A program made the translations under genes and the position numbers. DNA of 64,000 nucleotides from positions 146,227 through 210,226 of the forward strand of contig JADJWD010000003.1 in NCBI GenBank assembly GCA_016716535.1. The letters are read 5' to 3'. Under the pieces are notes generated by a model that worked only from the letters and a program-made list of their open reading frames with translations, did no database searches and had not been told where the DNA came from. Below are positions 1 to 12,022 of the stretch, piece by piece. The first letter of the stretch is position 1. Each line of letters starts with the position of its first letter. This DNA comes from Betaproteobacteria bacterium (lineage in GTDB: Bacteria; Pseudomonadota; Gammaproteobacteria; Burkholderiales; Burkholderiaceae_C).

Positions 1-113
1 TCGAAGCCTTCCTTTTCGATCGCCGCGGCGAGCGCCCGGATGCCGAAGCCCGAGGCGTTCTCGGAGCGGAAGTCCTCGTCGATGATGACGATCGGGAAGT
101 GGAAACGCAGCAT
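1..113 (-). CDS. Orn/Lys/Arg decarboxylase, N-terminal fragment (window edge)
   Basis: Only the first 37 codons are in the window; the gene runs off the left edge. The translation starts MLRFHFPIVIIDEDFRSEN and continues with GFGIRALAAAIEKEGF. From memory this matches the N-terminal wing (receiver-like) domain of the biodegradative, PLP-dependent ornithine/lysine/arginine decarboxylases of Burkholderiales. The catalytic PLP domain lies outside the window, so the substrate cannot be told. The ATG at 113 faces away from the NfeD-like gene, and about 150 bp separate the two, which must hold both promoters. Confidence 0.72.
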   Translation of the reverse strand, partial: MLRFHFPIVIIDEDFRSENASGFGIRALAAAIEKEGF

Positions 114-265
114 GGCGGCGGGGGGGCTCGGGCTTGAAACGAAGGCGCGCAGTGTAGGACCTTGCACACCACGCGCCGGGTGACCTGCCGCCCGCCGTAC
201 CGCCGCCGAGTCCGCGCCCTACACTGCGCTGGCCCGGATCGCGGGCGCCCGCAGTGCGCACGAGC

Positions 266-706
266 ATGGATCTGTCGACCCCGACCCTGTGGTGGCTGCT
301 GGCCGGCGCGCTGGTCGCCGCCGAGCTGGCCACCGGCACCTTCTATCTGCTGATGCTGGCTGCCGGGTGCGCGGCCGGCGCGCTGGCCGCGCATGCCGGC
401 ATGGGCACGACGGCGCAGGTTGTCGTCGGCGCGCTCGTCGGCATGGGCGCGACGGCGCTTTGGCACTTCAAGCGCGCGCGCCAGCCTCGCAGCGCGCCGG
501 CCGAGAGCAACCGCGACGTCAACCTCGACATCGGCCAGACGGTCGTCGTGCGCCTGTGGGGCGAGGACGGCTCGACGCAGGTGCACTACCGCGGCGCCAC
601 CTGGTCGGCTGCGTTCGCCGGCGAAGGCACGCCGGCACCGGGCCCGCACGCCATCGTCGCCGTGCGCGGCAACCAGCTCGTCCTCGCGCCGGCGCCGCGG
701 CGCTGA
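266..706 (+). CDS. NfeD-family inner-membrane protein
   Basis: A 146-residue protein if started at ATG 266; a GTG at 254 would add four residues. Two or three hydrophobic helices fill residues 5-70 (LWWLLAGALVAAELATG and AQVVVGALVGMGATALW). A soluble C-terminal part of about 65 residues resembles the OB-fold NfeD domain (IGQTVVVRLWGEDGSTQVHY). NfeD proteins partner SPFH/stomatin-like proteins, and the next gene, 45 bp downstream, encodes one, as in the E. coli ybbK(qmcA)-ybbJ arrangement. It is probably a partner of that membrane microdomain protein; the biochemical role is unknown. Confidence 0.85.
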   Translation: MDLSTPTLWWLLAGALVAAELATGTFYLLMLAAGCAAGALAAHAGMGTTAQVVVGALVGMGATALWHFKRARQPRSAPAESNRDVNLDIGQTVVVRLWGEDGSTQVHYRGATWSAAFAGEGTPAPGPHAIVAVRGNQLVLAPAPRR

Positions 707-751
707 AGCGGCTACCCGAATCGACCACGACAACGAGAAAGACCCACCGCC

Positions 752-1702
752 ATGGAACTCGCACTGATCCTGCTCGTCATCGCCGTCATCTTCATCGTGC
801 GCACGTTCAAGATCGTGCCGCAGCAGAACGCATGGGTCGTCGAGCGCCTGGGCAAGTACGACCGCACGCTGACGCCGGGGCTGAAGTTCGTCATTCCCTT
901 CGTCGAGCGCGTCGGCTACAAGCATTCGTTGAAGGAAGTGCCGCTGGACGTGCCGAGCCAGGTGTGCATCACGCGCGACAACACGCAGCTCCAGGTGGAC
1001 GGCATCCTGTACTTCCAGGTCACCGATCCAATGCGCGCGAGCTACGGCAGCAGCAACTACATCGTCGCCATCACGCAGCTGGCGCAGACCACGCTGCGCA
1101 GCGTCATCGGCAAGATGGAGCTGGACAAGACCTTCGAGGAGCGCGACGCGATCAACGCCAGCGTCGTCAGTGCGCTGGACGAAGCGGCCCTGAACTGGGG
1201 CGTCAAGGTGCTGCGCTACGAGATCAAGGACCTCACGCCGCCGGCCGAGATCCTGCGCAGCATGCAGGCGCAGATCACCGCCGAGCGCGAGAAGCGCGCG
1301 CTGATCGCCGCCTCCGAAGGCAAGCGGCAGGAGCAGATCAACCTCGCCGAAGGCCAGCGCGCCGCCTTCATCGCCAAGAGCGAGGGCGAGCGGCAGTCCG
1401 AGATCAACCTCGCGCAAGGCGAGGCGGCAGCGATCACCGCCGTGGCCGAGGCCACCGCCGACGCGATCCGCAAGATCGCCTCGGCGATCCAGCAGCCCGG
1501 CGGCGAGCAGGCGGTGCAGTTGAAGGTGGCCGAGAAGGCGGTGGACGCCTACGCGAACCTGGCGCGCGTCAACAACACGATGATCGTGCCCGGCCACATG
1601 GGCGAAGTCGCGGGCTTGATCGGCACGGCGATGGCGCTGATGAAGAAACCGTTGCCGGCGGGCAGTGGGAGCAACCCCGGCGCGGCGCCCGCGGCGCGCT
1701 AG
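752..1702 (+). CDS. SPFH/stomatin-like membrane protein (QmcA/paraslipin type)
   Basis: A 316-residue protein with one N-terminal membrane segment (residues 2-18, ELALILLVIAVIFIV) followed by an SPFH/band-7 domain (about 20-180: VPQQNAWVVERLGKYDRTL, MELDKTFEERDAINASV) and an Ala/Glu-rich coiled coil (about 180-250, repeats of EGxRQxxINLAxG). This is the QmcA/HflC-like architecture, which forms large oligomers at the inner membrane and modulates proteases or microdomains. Size matches the family (about 300 residues). The preceding NfeD gene supports paired function. The start is the ATG after the purine-rich AACGAGAAAG. Confidence 0.9.
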   Translation: MELALILLVIAVIFIVRTFKIVPQQNAWVVERLGKYDRTLTPGLKFVIPFVERVGYKHSLKEVPLDVPSQVCITRDNTQLQVDGILYFQVTDPMRASYGSSNYIVAITQLAQTTLRSVIGKMELDKTFEERDAINASVVSALDEAALNWGVKVLRYEIKDLTPPAEILRSMQAQITAEREKRALIAASEGKRQEQINLAEGQRAAFIAKSEGERQSEINLAQGEAAAITAVAEATADAIRKIASAIQQPGGEQAVQLKVAEKAVDAYANLARVNNTMIVPGHMGEVAGLIGTAMALMKKPLPAGSGSNPGAAPAAR

Positions 1703-1761
1703 CCAGCGCTAGCCAGCCACCTGCAAGCCGGGCTCAGCCGAGAAGAACCGAAGGACCTGCG

Positions 1762-2145
1762 ATGGCCGCGCCCGCCCTCAACGTGCTTGGCACCCCGCTC
1801 GTGCCCTGCTCGTTCGACCCGCTCACCGGCTGGCGGCGCGACGGCTGCTGCGACACCGACGAACACGACCTCGGCAGCCACGTCATCTGCGCGCGCATGA
1901 CGGTGGAGTTCCTGAACCGGCAGATGGAGCGCGGCAACGACCTCATCACGCCGCGGCCTGAATTGCGCTTTCGCGGCCTGAAGCCCGGCGATCGCTGGTG
2001 CGTGTGCGCGCTGCGCTGGCGCGAAGCCTACGAAGAAGGCCACGCGCCGCCGGTCATCCTCGAGAGCACGCACGCGCGAGCGCTGGACTACGTGCTGATG
2101 GAGTGGCTGCGCAAGTGCGCGGTCGCGCCCTCGGGGCCTGGATAG
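1762..2145 (+). CDS. DUF2237 family protein
   Basis: A 127-residue soluble protein. The sequence LNVLGTPLVPCSFDPLTGW and the following GCCDTDEHDLGSHVICARM and GDRWCVCALRWREA match the DUF2237 family (small cytoplasmic proteins of unknown function with conserved Cys and Asp residues). A putative Shine-Dalgarno (GAAGGACC) lies just before ATG 1762. It follows the SPFH gene by about 60 bp and may be co-transcribed with it. No function should be assigned. Confidence 0.82.
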   Translation: MAAPALNVLGTPLVPCSFDPLTGWRRDGCCDTDEHDLGSHVICARMTVEFLNRQMERGNDLITPRPELRFRGLKPGDRWCVCALRWREAYEEGHAPPVILESTHARALDYVLMEWLRKCAVAPSGPG

Positions 2146-2203
2146 CCGCGCCTCAGCTGCGCCATGGCAGCGCGGTGCGCCGCATAGAATCCGCCTCCGG
2201 CGT

Positions 2204-2294
2204 GGAGGGATGGATGAGTGGTTTAAGTCGCACGCCTGGAAAGCGTGTGGGGGTTAACAGCCCCCCGCGGGTTCGAATCCCGCTCCCTCCGCCA
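2204..2294 (+). tRNA. tRNA-Ser (anticodon GGA)
   Basis: A 91-nt cloverleaf with encoded CCA. The acceptor strand GGAGGGA pairs with TCCCTCC, followed by G and CCA. The anticodon arm CACGC-CTGGAAA-GCGTG carries anticodon GGA (reads UCC/UCU). A long GC-rich variable arm (GTGGGGGTTAACAGCCCCC) is typical of tRNA-Ser. The T arm is GCGGG-TTCGAAT-CCCGC. A -10-like TAGAAT lies at 2185-2190. It ends 12 bp before the convergent stop of glgA; no insertion is seen beside it. Confidence 0.97.
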
Positions 2295-2305
2295 GCCCTG
2301 CCCCC

Positions 2306-3769
2306 TCACCGGCCCGCCCCCGGCACGCCCGCGCTGCCCGCGGCGTCGCGGTATAGCTGCAGATAACGCCGCGCCGAGCCGGCCCAGGCCAGGTCGGCGG
2401 CCATGCCGCGCTGCTGAAGCATGCGCCAGGTCTTCGGGTCCTGCGTGCGCAGCCGCGCCGCGCGCAGCACGGCGGCGGCCAGGGCGGTGGGCGTCGCCTC
2501 ATCGAAGACGAAGCCGTTGCCCTGCGTGCCGCCCGCGTCGTGCACGGTATCGGCCAGGCCGCCGACGCGGCGCACGATCGGCAGCGTGCCGTAGCGCAGG
2601 CCGTACATCTGCGTCAGCCCGCACGGCTCGAAGCGCGAGGGCACGACGATCGCGTCGGCGCCGGCGAGCAGCCGGTGCGCCCGCGCCTCGTCGTAGCCGA
2701 TGTGCACGTGCACGCGGCCGGCGTGCGCCTCGCTGGCCATGCGGAAGGCCGCCTCGAGCGAGGGCTCGCCGGTGCCCAGCAGCACCAGCTGCACGCCGGC
2801 GGCGGCCAGTTGCGGCAGCGCAGCCAGCAGCAGGTCGAGCCCCTTCTGCGCCGACAGGCGGCTGATCACCGCCAGCAGCAACGCGTCGTCGTCGGCAGCC
2901 AGGCCGAGCTCGGCCTGCAGCGCCTCGCGGCAGGCGCGCTTGCCCTCGAGCCGCGCATCGTCGTAGCGCGCGGCGATCGCCGGGTCGATGGCCGGGTTCC
3001 ACACGTCGGCGTCGATGCCGTTGAGGATGCCGACGACGTCCGCGCCTCGGCTGCGGATCGCCCCGTCGAGGCCAAACCCGAACTCGGCCGTCGCGATCTC
3101 GTGCGCGTAGGTCGGGCTCACCGTCGTGATGCGGTGCGCGTACTGCAGCCCCGCCTTCATGAAGCTCAACTGGCCGTGGAACTCGAGCCCGGCCGGCGAC
3201 ATGTGGCGCGACGCCAGCCCGAGCAGCGGCCAGTCGTGCAGCGGAAACAGGCCCTGGAAGGCCATGTTGTGGATCGTGAAGACGCTGCGCACGTCGCTGG
3301 CCGGATGGTCGGCGACGTGCGCGCAGGCGAGCGCCGCGTGCCAGTCGTGCGCGTGCACGATGTCGGCGCGCCACTTCAGGTCGGCATCGTCGGCGGCCAG
3401 GTGGGCGGCCACCCAGCCGAGCAGCGCGAAGCGCTGCAGGTTGTCGGGCCACTCTTCGCCACCGTGGTTGCCGTACGGGCTGCCGGTGCGCCGGTACAGG
3501 TACGGTGCATCGAGCACGTACACCGGCAGCCCGGTGCCCGGCATGCGCGCGAGCAAGAGCCGCACGCGCAACGCGCCGAAGCAGCTGCCGATGTCGATGA
3601 CGGGGCGCGCGTGCTGCACGCCGTCCATCACGCTCGGCAGGCCGGGCAGCAAGAGCCGCACCTCGGCGCCCTGGCGCGCCTGCGCCGCCGGCAGCGCCGC
3701 AACGACATCGGCCAGGCCCCCGGTCTTGACGAGCGGATACACCTCCGCGGCGACGTGCAGCACCCTCAT
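2306..3769 (-). CDS. glgA: Glycogen synthase (ADP-glucose, GT5)
   Basis: A 487-residue glycosyltransferase (E. coli GlgA 477) that extends alpha-1,4-glucan chains from ADP-glucose. It starts MRVLHVAAEVYPLVKTGG, with the ADP-glucose-binding K-x-G-G-L motif at residues 15-19, and has two Rossmann-like lobes. The C-terminal lobe shows SRFEPCGLTQMYGLRYGTLP followed by RRVGGLADTV, the conserved acceptor/nucleotide site. It lies about 40 bp downstream of glgC on the same strand and is probably co-transcribed with it. The stop is 12 bp from the convergent tRNA-Ser. Confidence 0.96.
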   Translation of the reverse strand: MRVLHVAAEVYPLVKTGGLADVVAALPAAQARQGAEVRLLLPGLPSVMDGVQHARPVIDIGSCFGALRVRLLLARMPGTGLPVYVLDAPYLYRRTGSPYGNHGGEEWPDNLQRFALLGWVAAHLAADDADLKWRADIVHAHDWHAALACAHVADHPASDVRSVFTIHNMAFQGLFPLHDWPLLGLASRHMSPAGLEFHGQLSFMKAGLQYAHRITTVSPTYAHEIATAEFGFGLDGAIRSRGADVVGILNGIDADVWNPAIDPAIAARYDDARLEGKRACREALQAELGLAADDDALLLAVISRLSAQKGLDLLLAALPQLAAAGVQLVLLGTGEPSLEAAFRMASEAHAGRVHVHIGYDEARAHRLLAGADAIVVPSRFEPCGLTQMYGLRYGTLPIVRRVGGLADTVHDAGGTQGNGFVFDEATPTALAAAVLRAARLRTQDPKTWRMLQQRGMAADLAWAGSARRYLQLYRDAAGSAGVPGAGR

Positions 3770-3812
3770 CGCGCGCCGCCCTGCCCCGCGATGCGGCCCG
3801 GCTGCCGCGCCG

Positions 3813-5078
3813 TCACTGCAGCCGGCCCAGCATCGCGCGCGTCACCAGCGTGATGCCGCTGTCCGTGCGGTGGAAGCGCGCCGCGTCGGCCACCGGGTCT
3901 TCGCCGATCACCATGCCGTCGGGCACGACGCAGCCGCGGTCGAGGATGGCGCGGTGGATGCGCACGCCGCGCCCGACCTGCACGCTGGGCAGCAGCACCG
4001 ACCACTCGACCGACGAGTACGAGTGCACTCGCACCTGCGAGAACAGCAGCGAGCGGAAGATGCGCCCGGAGACGATGCAGCCGCCCGAGACGAGCGACTC
4101 GATGGCCACGCCACGGCGGTCGTCCTGGTTGTGCACGAACTTCGCCGGCGGCAGTTGCGGCTGGTAGGTCCAGATCGGCCACGAGGTGTCGTACAGGTTC
4201 AGCAAAGGGTCGGTGGCCGTCAGGTCGATGTTGGCGTCCCAGTAGGCGTCGACGGTGCCGACGTCGCGCCAGTAGGGCTGCTGTCCGTGCCGCATGCCCA
4301 CGCAGCTCAGGTCGAACGGGTGCGCCGCGGCGACGCCCGAGCGCACCATCTTCGGGATGATGTCGCGGCCGAAGTCGTGCGACGAGTTCGGGTCGGCCAT
4401 GTCGCGCTCGAGTTCCTGGAACAGATGGCGCGCGTTGAAGATGTAGATGCCCATGCTGGCCAGCGCCCGGTCGGGCTTGCCGGGCATCGGCGGCGGGTCG
4501 GCCGGCTTTTCGACAAAGTCGAGGATGCGCCGGTTCTCGTCGATGTGCATCACGCCGAAGGCCGTGGCCTCCATGCGCGGCACCTCGATGCAGCCGACCG
4601 TGCATTCGCAGCCGAGGCTGACGTGGTCGGCCAGCATCAGCGCATAGTTCATCGTGTAGATGTGATCGCCGGCGAGCACGACGATGTATTCGGGCCGGTA
4701 GCCGGAAATGATGTCCTGGTTCTGGTACACCGCGTCGGCGGTGCCGCGGTACCAGTGCTCCTCGTCGACGCGCTGCTGCGCCGGCAGCAGGTCGACGAAC
4801 TCGTTCATCTCGCTCTTCAGGAACGCCCAGCCGCGCTGCATGTGGCGCAGCAGGCTGTGGCTCTTGTACTGCGTGATGACGCCGATGCGCCGGATGCCCG
4901 AATTCAGGCAGTTCGACAGCGCGAAGTCGACGATGCGGAACTTGCCGCCGAAGTAGACGGCGGGCTTGGCGCGCGAGTCGGTCAGGCTCTTCAGGCGCGT
5001 GCCGCGGCCACCCGCGAGCACCAGGGCCACGGCCCTGCGTGGAAGATCGAAACTTCCGGCGACGTCCATCGTGGGCAT
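3813..5078 (-). CDS. glgC: Glucose-1-phosphate adenylyltransferase
   Basis: A 421-residue enzyme (E. coli GlgC 431) making ADP-glucose from glucose-1-P and ATP, the committed step of bacterial glycogen synthesis. The pyrophosphorylase signature LAGGRGTRLKSLTDSRAKP sits at residues 21-39, followed by FRIVDFALSNCLNSGI, GTADAVYQN and LAGDHIYTMNY, with a left-handed beta-helix C-terminus. The start at 5078 (MPTMDVAGSF) was chosen because GGAAGCAAG lies just upstream and homologues start there. A longer reading from 5213 would overlap glgP. The 80-bp gap to glgP must hold the divergent promoters. Confidence 0.95.
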   Translation of the reverse strand: MPTMDVAGSFDLPRRAVALVLAGGRGTRLKSLTDSRAKPAVYFGGKFRIVDFALSNCLNSGIRRIGVITQYKSHSLLRHMQRGWAFLKSEMNEFVDLLPAQQRVDEEHWYRGTADAVYQNQDIISGYRPEYIVVLAGDHIYTMNYALMLADHVSLGCECTVGCIEVPRMEATAFGVMHIDENRRILDFVEKPADPPPMPGKPDRALASMGIYIFNARHLFQELERDMADPNSSHDFGRDIIPKMVRSGVAAAHPFDLSCVGMRHGQQPYWRDVGTVDAYWDANIDLTATDPLLNLYDTSWPIWTYQPQLPPAKFVHNQDDRRGVAIESLVSGGCIVSGRIFRSLLFSQVRVHSYSSVEWSVLLPSVQVGRGVRIHRAILDRGCVVPDGMVIGEDPVADAARFHRTDSGITLVTRAMLGRLQ

Positions 5079-5158
5079 CTTGCTTCCAGTCAACTGGCGG
5101 TTGGAAAGGGGCTTCGTTCGTTGACGCTCATTCTCGCCATCCACGACACTCGACGACC

Positions 5159-7645
5159 ATGAACTTTGCGACGACCCCCGAAGCGACCACGGCAACGGCC
5201 CCTCCCGAAGCACCGGCGGCCGCCGCGGCCCCGACGCCCATCGCCGACGCGATCGACCGGCACCTGCTCGTCACCGTCGGTGCCGAGCCCGGCCGCGCGA
5301 CGCCGCTCGACATGATGCACGCGATCGCCCAGGTCGCCCGCGAGCAGCTCTCGCGCCGCTGGGTCGCCGGCGAGGCCGCCGACCGCGAGGCCAAGGCGCG
5401 GCGCGTGTACTACCTCTCGATGGAGTTCCTGATCGGCCGCACGCTGGGCAATGCGCTTGCCGCACTGGGCCTCACCGACACGCTGGCCGGCGAGGCGCGC
5501 TCGCGGGCGATGCGGCTCGAGGACGTGGCCGCCAGCGAGGCCGACGCGGCGCTCGGCAACGGCGGCCTCGGACGGCTGGCCGCGTGTTTCCTCGACTCGA
5601 TGGCCACGCTCGGGCTGCCCTCTTACGGCTACGGCATCCGCTACGAATTCGGCATGTTCGCGCAGAGCATCCACGACGGCCGCCAGGTCGAGCACCCCGA
5701 CCCCTGGCTGGTCGACGGCTCGCCGTGGGAGTTCCCGCGGCCGGGGGTCATGCACCCGGTGCGCTTCGGCGGCTGGGTCGAGCACGGCGACGGCCCGCCC
5801 GGGCGCGCCGTCTGGCACGCCGGCGGCGAAGTGGCGGCGAAGGCCTACGACATGGTGATCCCCGGCCACGGCACCGGGCGCGTCAGCACGCTGCGGCTAT
5901 GGAAGGCGGTGGCGCCGGCGCATATCGACCTGCACGCCTTCAACAGCGGCGACTACGCGCGCGCCGCCGAGTTCAAGAACGAGTACGAGAACATCTCGTG
6001 GGTGCTGTACCCCAACGACAGCACGCCGGCCGGGCGCGAGCTGCGGCTGCGCCAGGAGTACTTCTTCACGAGCGCCTCGCTGCAGGACATCCTCGCGCGC
6101 CACCTGCGCGAGCACGGCACGCTGGCCAACCTCGCCGACAAGGTGGCCGTGCACCTGAACGACACGCACCCGGCGATCGGCGTCGCCGAGTTGATGCGGC
6201 TGCTCGTCGACGAGCACGGCGTCGCCTGGCAGGCCGCGTGGGACACGACGCGGCGCGTCTTCAGCTACACCAACCACACGCTGATGCCCGAGGCGCTGGA
6301 GACGTGGTCGGTGGCGCTGATGCAGCGGGTGCTGCCGCGGCACCTGGACATCATCTTCCGCATCAACGCCGAGTTCCTCGCGCACGCCGCCAACACGCGC
6401 CCCGGCGACCACGACTTCCTGCGCCGGCTGTCGCTGATCGACGAACACGGCGAGCGGCGCGTGCGCATGGCGCACCTGTCGATCGTCGGCAGCCACAAGG
6501 TCAACGGCGTCTCGGCGTTGCACTCCGAGCTGCTGGTGAAGACGATCTTCGCGGACTTCGCTGCGCTGTGGCCCGAGCGCTTCATCAACGTCACCAACGG
6601 CGTGACGCCCCGGCGCTGGCTGGCGCAGGCCAATGCCGGCCTCGCCGCGCTGCTCGACCGCCGGCTGGGGCCCGGCTGGCGGCTCGACCTCGCGCAGCTG
6701 TCGCGGCTGAAGGAGCTGGCCGGCGACGCCACATTCAGGCAGGAGTTCAGGCAGGCCAAGCACGCCAACAAGGTGCGGCTGGCCGCGCACGTGTGCGCCG
6801 TCACCGGCGTCGAGGTCGATCCGGCGAGCCTCTTCGACGTGCACGTCAAGCGCATCCACGAGTACAAGCGCCAGTTGCTGAACGTGATGCACGTCGTCGC
6901 GCGCTACCAGGCGATGCTGGCCGAACCGCAGCGCGACTGGCTGCCGCGCACGGTGCTGTTCGCCGGCAAGGCGGCCTCGAGCTACGCCACCGCGAAGTCG
7001 GTGATCCGCCTCATCCACGATGTCGGCGCGGTCATCAACGCCGACCCGCGGCTGCAAGGGCGGCTGAAGGTCGCCTTCGTGCCGAACTACGGCGTCTCGG
7101 TGGCCGAACTCGTGATGCCCGGTGCCGACCTCTCGGAGCAGATCTCCACCGCCGGCACCGAGGCCAGCGGCACCGGCAACATGAAGCTGGCGCTGAACGG
7201 CGCGCTGACCATCGGCACCGACGACGGGGCCAACATCGAGATCCGCCAGCAAGTGGGCGACGACAACATCTTCATCTTCGGCCTCTCGGCCGCCGAGGTG
7301 GCCGCGCAGCGCAAGAGCGGCTACCACCCGGTGCAGTTGTACGGCGCCAACCCGCGCGTAAAGGCGGTGCTCGACGCGATCGGCGGCGGCGGCTTCTCGC
7401 CCGGCGAGCCGGGGCGCTACCGCGGCCTCGTCGACTCGCTGCTGTGGGGCGGCGACCACTACCTGCTGCTCGCCGATTTCGAGAGCTACCTCGCCGCGCA
7501 GGCGCGCGTCGACGCGCTGGCGCGCGACCCCGACGCGTGGGCCGCGAAGGCCATCGCCAACGTCGCCGGCATGGGGTTCTTCTCGTCCGACCGCACGATC
7601 GCCGAGTACGCGCGCTTCGTCTGGGGGCTGGCGCCGCGTGGCTGA
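5159..7645 (+). CDS. glgP: Glycogen/starch phosphorylase (GT35)
   Basis: An 828-residue PLP enzyme that releases glucose-1-phosphate from alpha-1,4-glucans. Visible signatures are RRVYYLSMEFLIGRTLGNAL, NGGLGRLAACFLDSMATL, VHLNDTHPAIGVAELMRLL and the PLP-lysine site EASGTGNMKLALNGALTIG with Lys676. The length fits the maltodextrin/glycogen phosphorylase family. An Ala/Pro/Thr-rich N-terminal tail of about 35 residues (MNFATTPEATTATAPPEAP) precedes the conserved part. It is the first gene of a rightward operon; its TGA overlaps the glgB GTG by 8 bp, so translation is probably coupled. Confidence 0.96.
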   Translation: MNFATTPEATTATAPPEAPAAAAAPTPIADAIDRHLLVTVGAEPGRATPLDMMHAIAQVAREQLSRRWVAGEAADREAKARRVYYLSMEFLIGRTLGNALAALGLTDTLAGEARSRAMRLEDVAASEADAALGNGGLGRLAACFLDSMATLGLPSYGYGIRYEFGMFAQSIHDGRQVEHPDPWLVDGSPWEFPRPGVMHPVRFGGWVEHGDGPPGRAVWHAGGEVAAKAYDMVIPGHGTGRVSTLRLWKAVAPAHIDLHAFNSGDYARAAEFKNEYENISWVLYPNDSTPAGRELRLRQEYFFTSASLQDILARHLREHGTLANLADKVAVHLNDTHPAIGVAELMRLLVDEHGVAWQAAWDTTRRVFSYTNHTLMPEALETWSVALMQRVLPRHLDIIFRINAEFLAHAANTRPGDHDFLRRLSLIDEHGERRVRMAHLSIVGSHKVNGVSALHSELLVKTIFADFAALWPERFINVTNGVTPRRWLAQANAGLAALLDRRLGPGWRLDLAQLSRLKELAGDATFRQEFRQAKHANKVRLAAHVCAVTGVEVDPASLFDVHVKRIHEYKRQLLNVMHVVARYQAMLAEPQRDWLPRTVLFAGKAASSYATAKSVIRLIHDVGAVINADPRLQGRLKVAFVPNYGVSVAELVMPGADLSEQISTAGTEASGTGNMKLALNGALTIGTDDGANIEIRQQVGDDNIFIFGLSAAEVAAQRKSGYHPVQLYGANPRVKAVLDAIGGGGFSPGEPGRYRGLVDSLLWGGDHYLLLADFESYLAAQARVDALARDPDAWAAKAIANVAGMGFFSSDRTIAEYARFVWGLAPRG

Positions 7646-9859
7646 CGTGGCTAACGCGGCCAAGGCCGCCCGCGCCCTTGCGGCTGCGCTGGCCACGCTG
7701 AGCGAAGGCCGGCACGGCGATCCCTTTGCGCTGCTCGGCCCGCAGCGCACCGCCGCGGGCGACCCGATCGTGCGCGCGCTGCTGCCGCTCGCGCGGGCCG
7801 TGGCGCTTGTCGGCGAGGACGGCGCACGCATGCCGATGATCGCCGGCGCCGCCGCGGGCGTCTTCGAAGCGCCCTGGCCCGAAGGGCGGCCCTACCGGCT
7901 CGAAGTGACGTGGCCCGAGGGGCCCGCTCAGCAGCTCGACGACCCCTACCGCTTCGGCCCCGTGCTCGGCGAGATGGACGCCTGGCTGCTGGCCGAGGGC
8001 ACGCACTTGCGGCCGTTCGAGGTGCTCGGCGCGCACCCCCGCGCGCGCGACGGCGTTCCGGGCACCGACTTCGCGGTGTGGGCGCCGAACGCGCGGCGCG
8101 TCAGCGTCGTCGGCGACTTCAACGCCTGGGACGGCCGCCGGCACCCGATGCGGCTGCGCCGCGAATGCGGCGTGTGGGAGATCTTCCTGCCCGGCGTCGC
8201 GCCGGGCGCGCGCTACAAGTTCGAGCTGCTCGACCGCCACGGCCATCTGCTGCCGCTGAAGGCCGACCCGTACGCGCACCAAGCCGAGCTGCGCCCGGCC
8301 ACGGCGAGCGTCGTCGCGCCGCTGCCGGCGCCGGTGCCGCCCTCGCCTGCACGACAGCGCGCCAACGCGCTCGACGCGCCGGTCAGCATCTACGAGGTGC
8401 ACCTCGCCAGCTGGCGCCGCCGCGATGGCCACCACTGGCTCGACTGGGACGCACTCGCCGATCAGCTCGTGCCCTACGCGGCCGACCTCGGCTTCACGCA
8501 CCTCGAGCTGCTGCCGGTGAGCGAACACCCGCTGGACGCGAGCTGGGGCTACCAGACGCTGGCGCTCTTTGCGCCGACGACGCGCTTCGCCACGCCCGCA
8601 GAAGCCGCGCGCGGCGACGCCGCGGCCGGCCTCGTGCGCTTCATCGAGCGCGCGCACGCCGCGGGGCTCGGCGTGCTGCTCGACTGGGTGCCGGCGCACT
8701 TCCCGACCGACGCGCATGGCCTCGCGCGCTTCGACGGCACGGCGCTGTACGAGTACGCCGACCCGCGCGAAGGGCTGCACACCGATTGGCAAACGCTCAT
8801 CTACAACTGGAGCCGCACGGAGGTGCGCAACTTCCTCGTCGGCAACGCGCTCTTCTGGCTCGAACGCTTCGGCGCCGACGGCCTGCGCGTCGACGCAGTG
8901 GCCTCGATGCTGTACCGCGACTACAGCCGCGCCGAGGGTGAATGGATCCCCAACGCGCAAGGCGGCCGCGAGAACCTGGAAGCCATCGCCTTCCTTCGCC
9001 GCATGAACGAGGTTGTCGGCACCGAGCGGCCGCAGGCGGTGACGCTGGCCGAGGAGAGCACCGCGTTCCCTGCCGTCAGCCGGCCGCCGTGGGCCGGGGG
9101 CCTGGGCTTCCACTACAAGTGGAACATGGGCTGGATGCACGACACGCTGAAGTACATGGCGCGCGACCCCGTGCACCGCGCGCATCACCACAATGACATG
9201 ACCTTCGGCCTCGTCTACGCCTTCAACGAAAACTTCGTGCTGCCGCTGTCGCACGACGAGGTCGTGCACGGCAAGGGCTCGCTGATCGGCCGCATGCCGG
9301 GCGACCGCTGGCAGAAGTTCGCCAACCTGCGCGCCTACTTCGGCTTCATGTGGGCGCACCCGGGCAAGAAGCTGCTCTTCATGGGCGGCGAGTTCGCGCA
9401 GGAGCGCGAGTGGAACCACGACGCCTCGCTCGACTGGCATCTGATCGATGACCCGCTGCACGCCGGCGTGCAGCGCCTCGTGCGCGACCTCAACACGCTG
9501 TACCGCGCGACGCCGGCGCTCTACGAGCAGGACTTTGTCGCCGCCGGCTTCGAGTGGGTCGACCACGGCGACGCCGGGCGCAACCTCTACAGCTTCGTGC
9601 GCCGCGCGCGCGACGGCGCGATGGTGCTGGTGCTGTGCAACTTCGCGCCCGTCGTGCACCACGCGCTGCGCCTCGGCGTGCCGGCGGCCGGGCGCTGGCG
9701 CGAGCGGCTCAACACCGACTCGCGCTTCTACGGCGGCAGCGACGTCGGTTCGGCGATGGCCGACATGGTGGCCGAGGCCGTGCCGAGCCACGGCCGCGCG
9801 CAGTCGATCAGCCTGACGGTGCCGCCGCTGGCCACGGTGATGCTGCAATGGATCGGCTG

Positions 9860-9860
<1 letters not shown>
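7638..9860 (+). CDS. glgB: 1,4-alpha-glucan branching enzyme (GH13)
   Basis: A 740-residue branching enzyme that introduces alpha-1,6 links. An N-terminal carbohydrate-binding part is followed by a CBM48-type domain (GTDFAVWAPNARRVSVVGDF), the GH13 barrel and a C-terminal beta domain (E. coli 728). The catalytic aspartate is D419 in FGADGLRVDAVASMLYRDYS, the acid glutamate lies in TLAEESTAFPAVSRP, and the transition-state region is LPLSHDEVVHGKGSL. The start is GTG 7638, overlapping the end of glgP; the stop TGA overlaps the glgX ATG by one base. Confidence 0.96.

Positions 9861-12018
<2,158 letters not shown>

Positions 12019-12022
<4 letters not shown>

Noticed and set aside
2204..2294. tRNA-Ser and tRNA-Asn as integration sites of genomic islands
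   Set aside because: No integrase gene, no direct repeat of the tRNA 3' end and no change in composition beside either tRNA.
5079..5213. Extended N-terminus of GlgC from 5213
   Set aside because: It would overlap the glgP start and the divergent promoter, and the extra 45 residues are not family-like; the start at 5078 has a Shine-Dalgarno.
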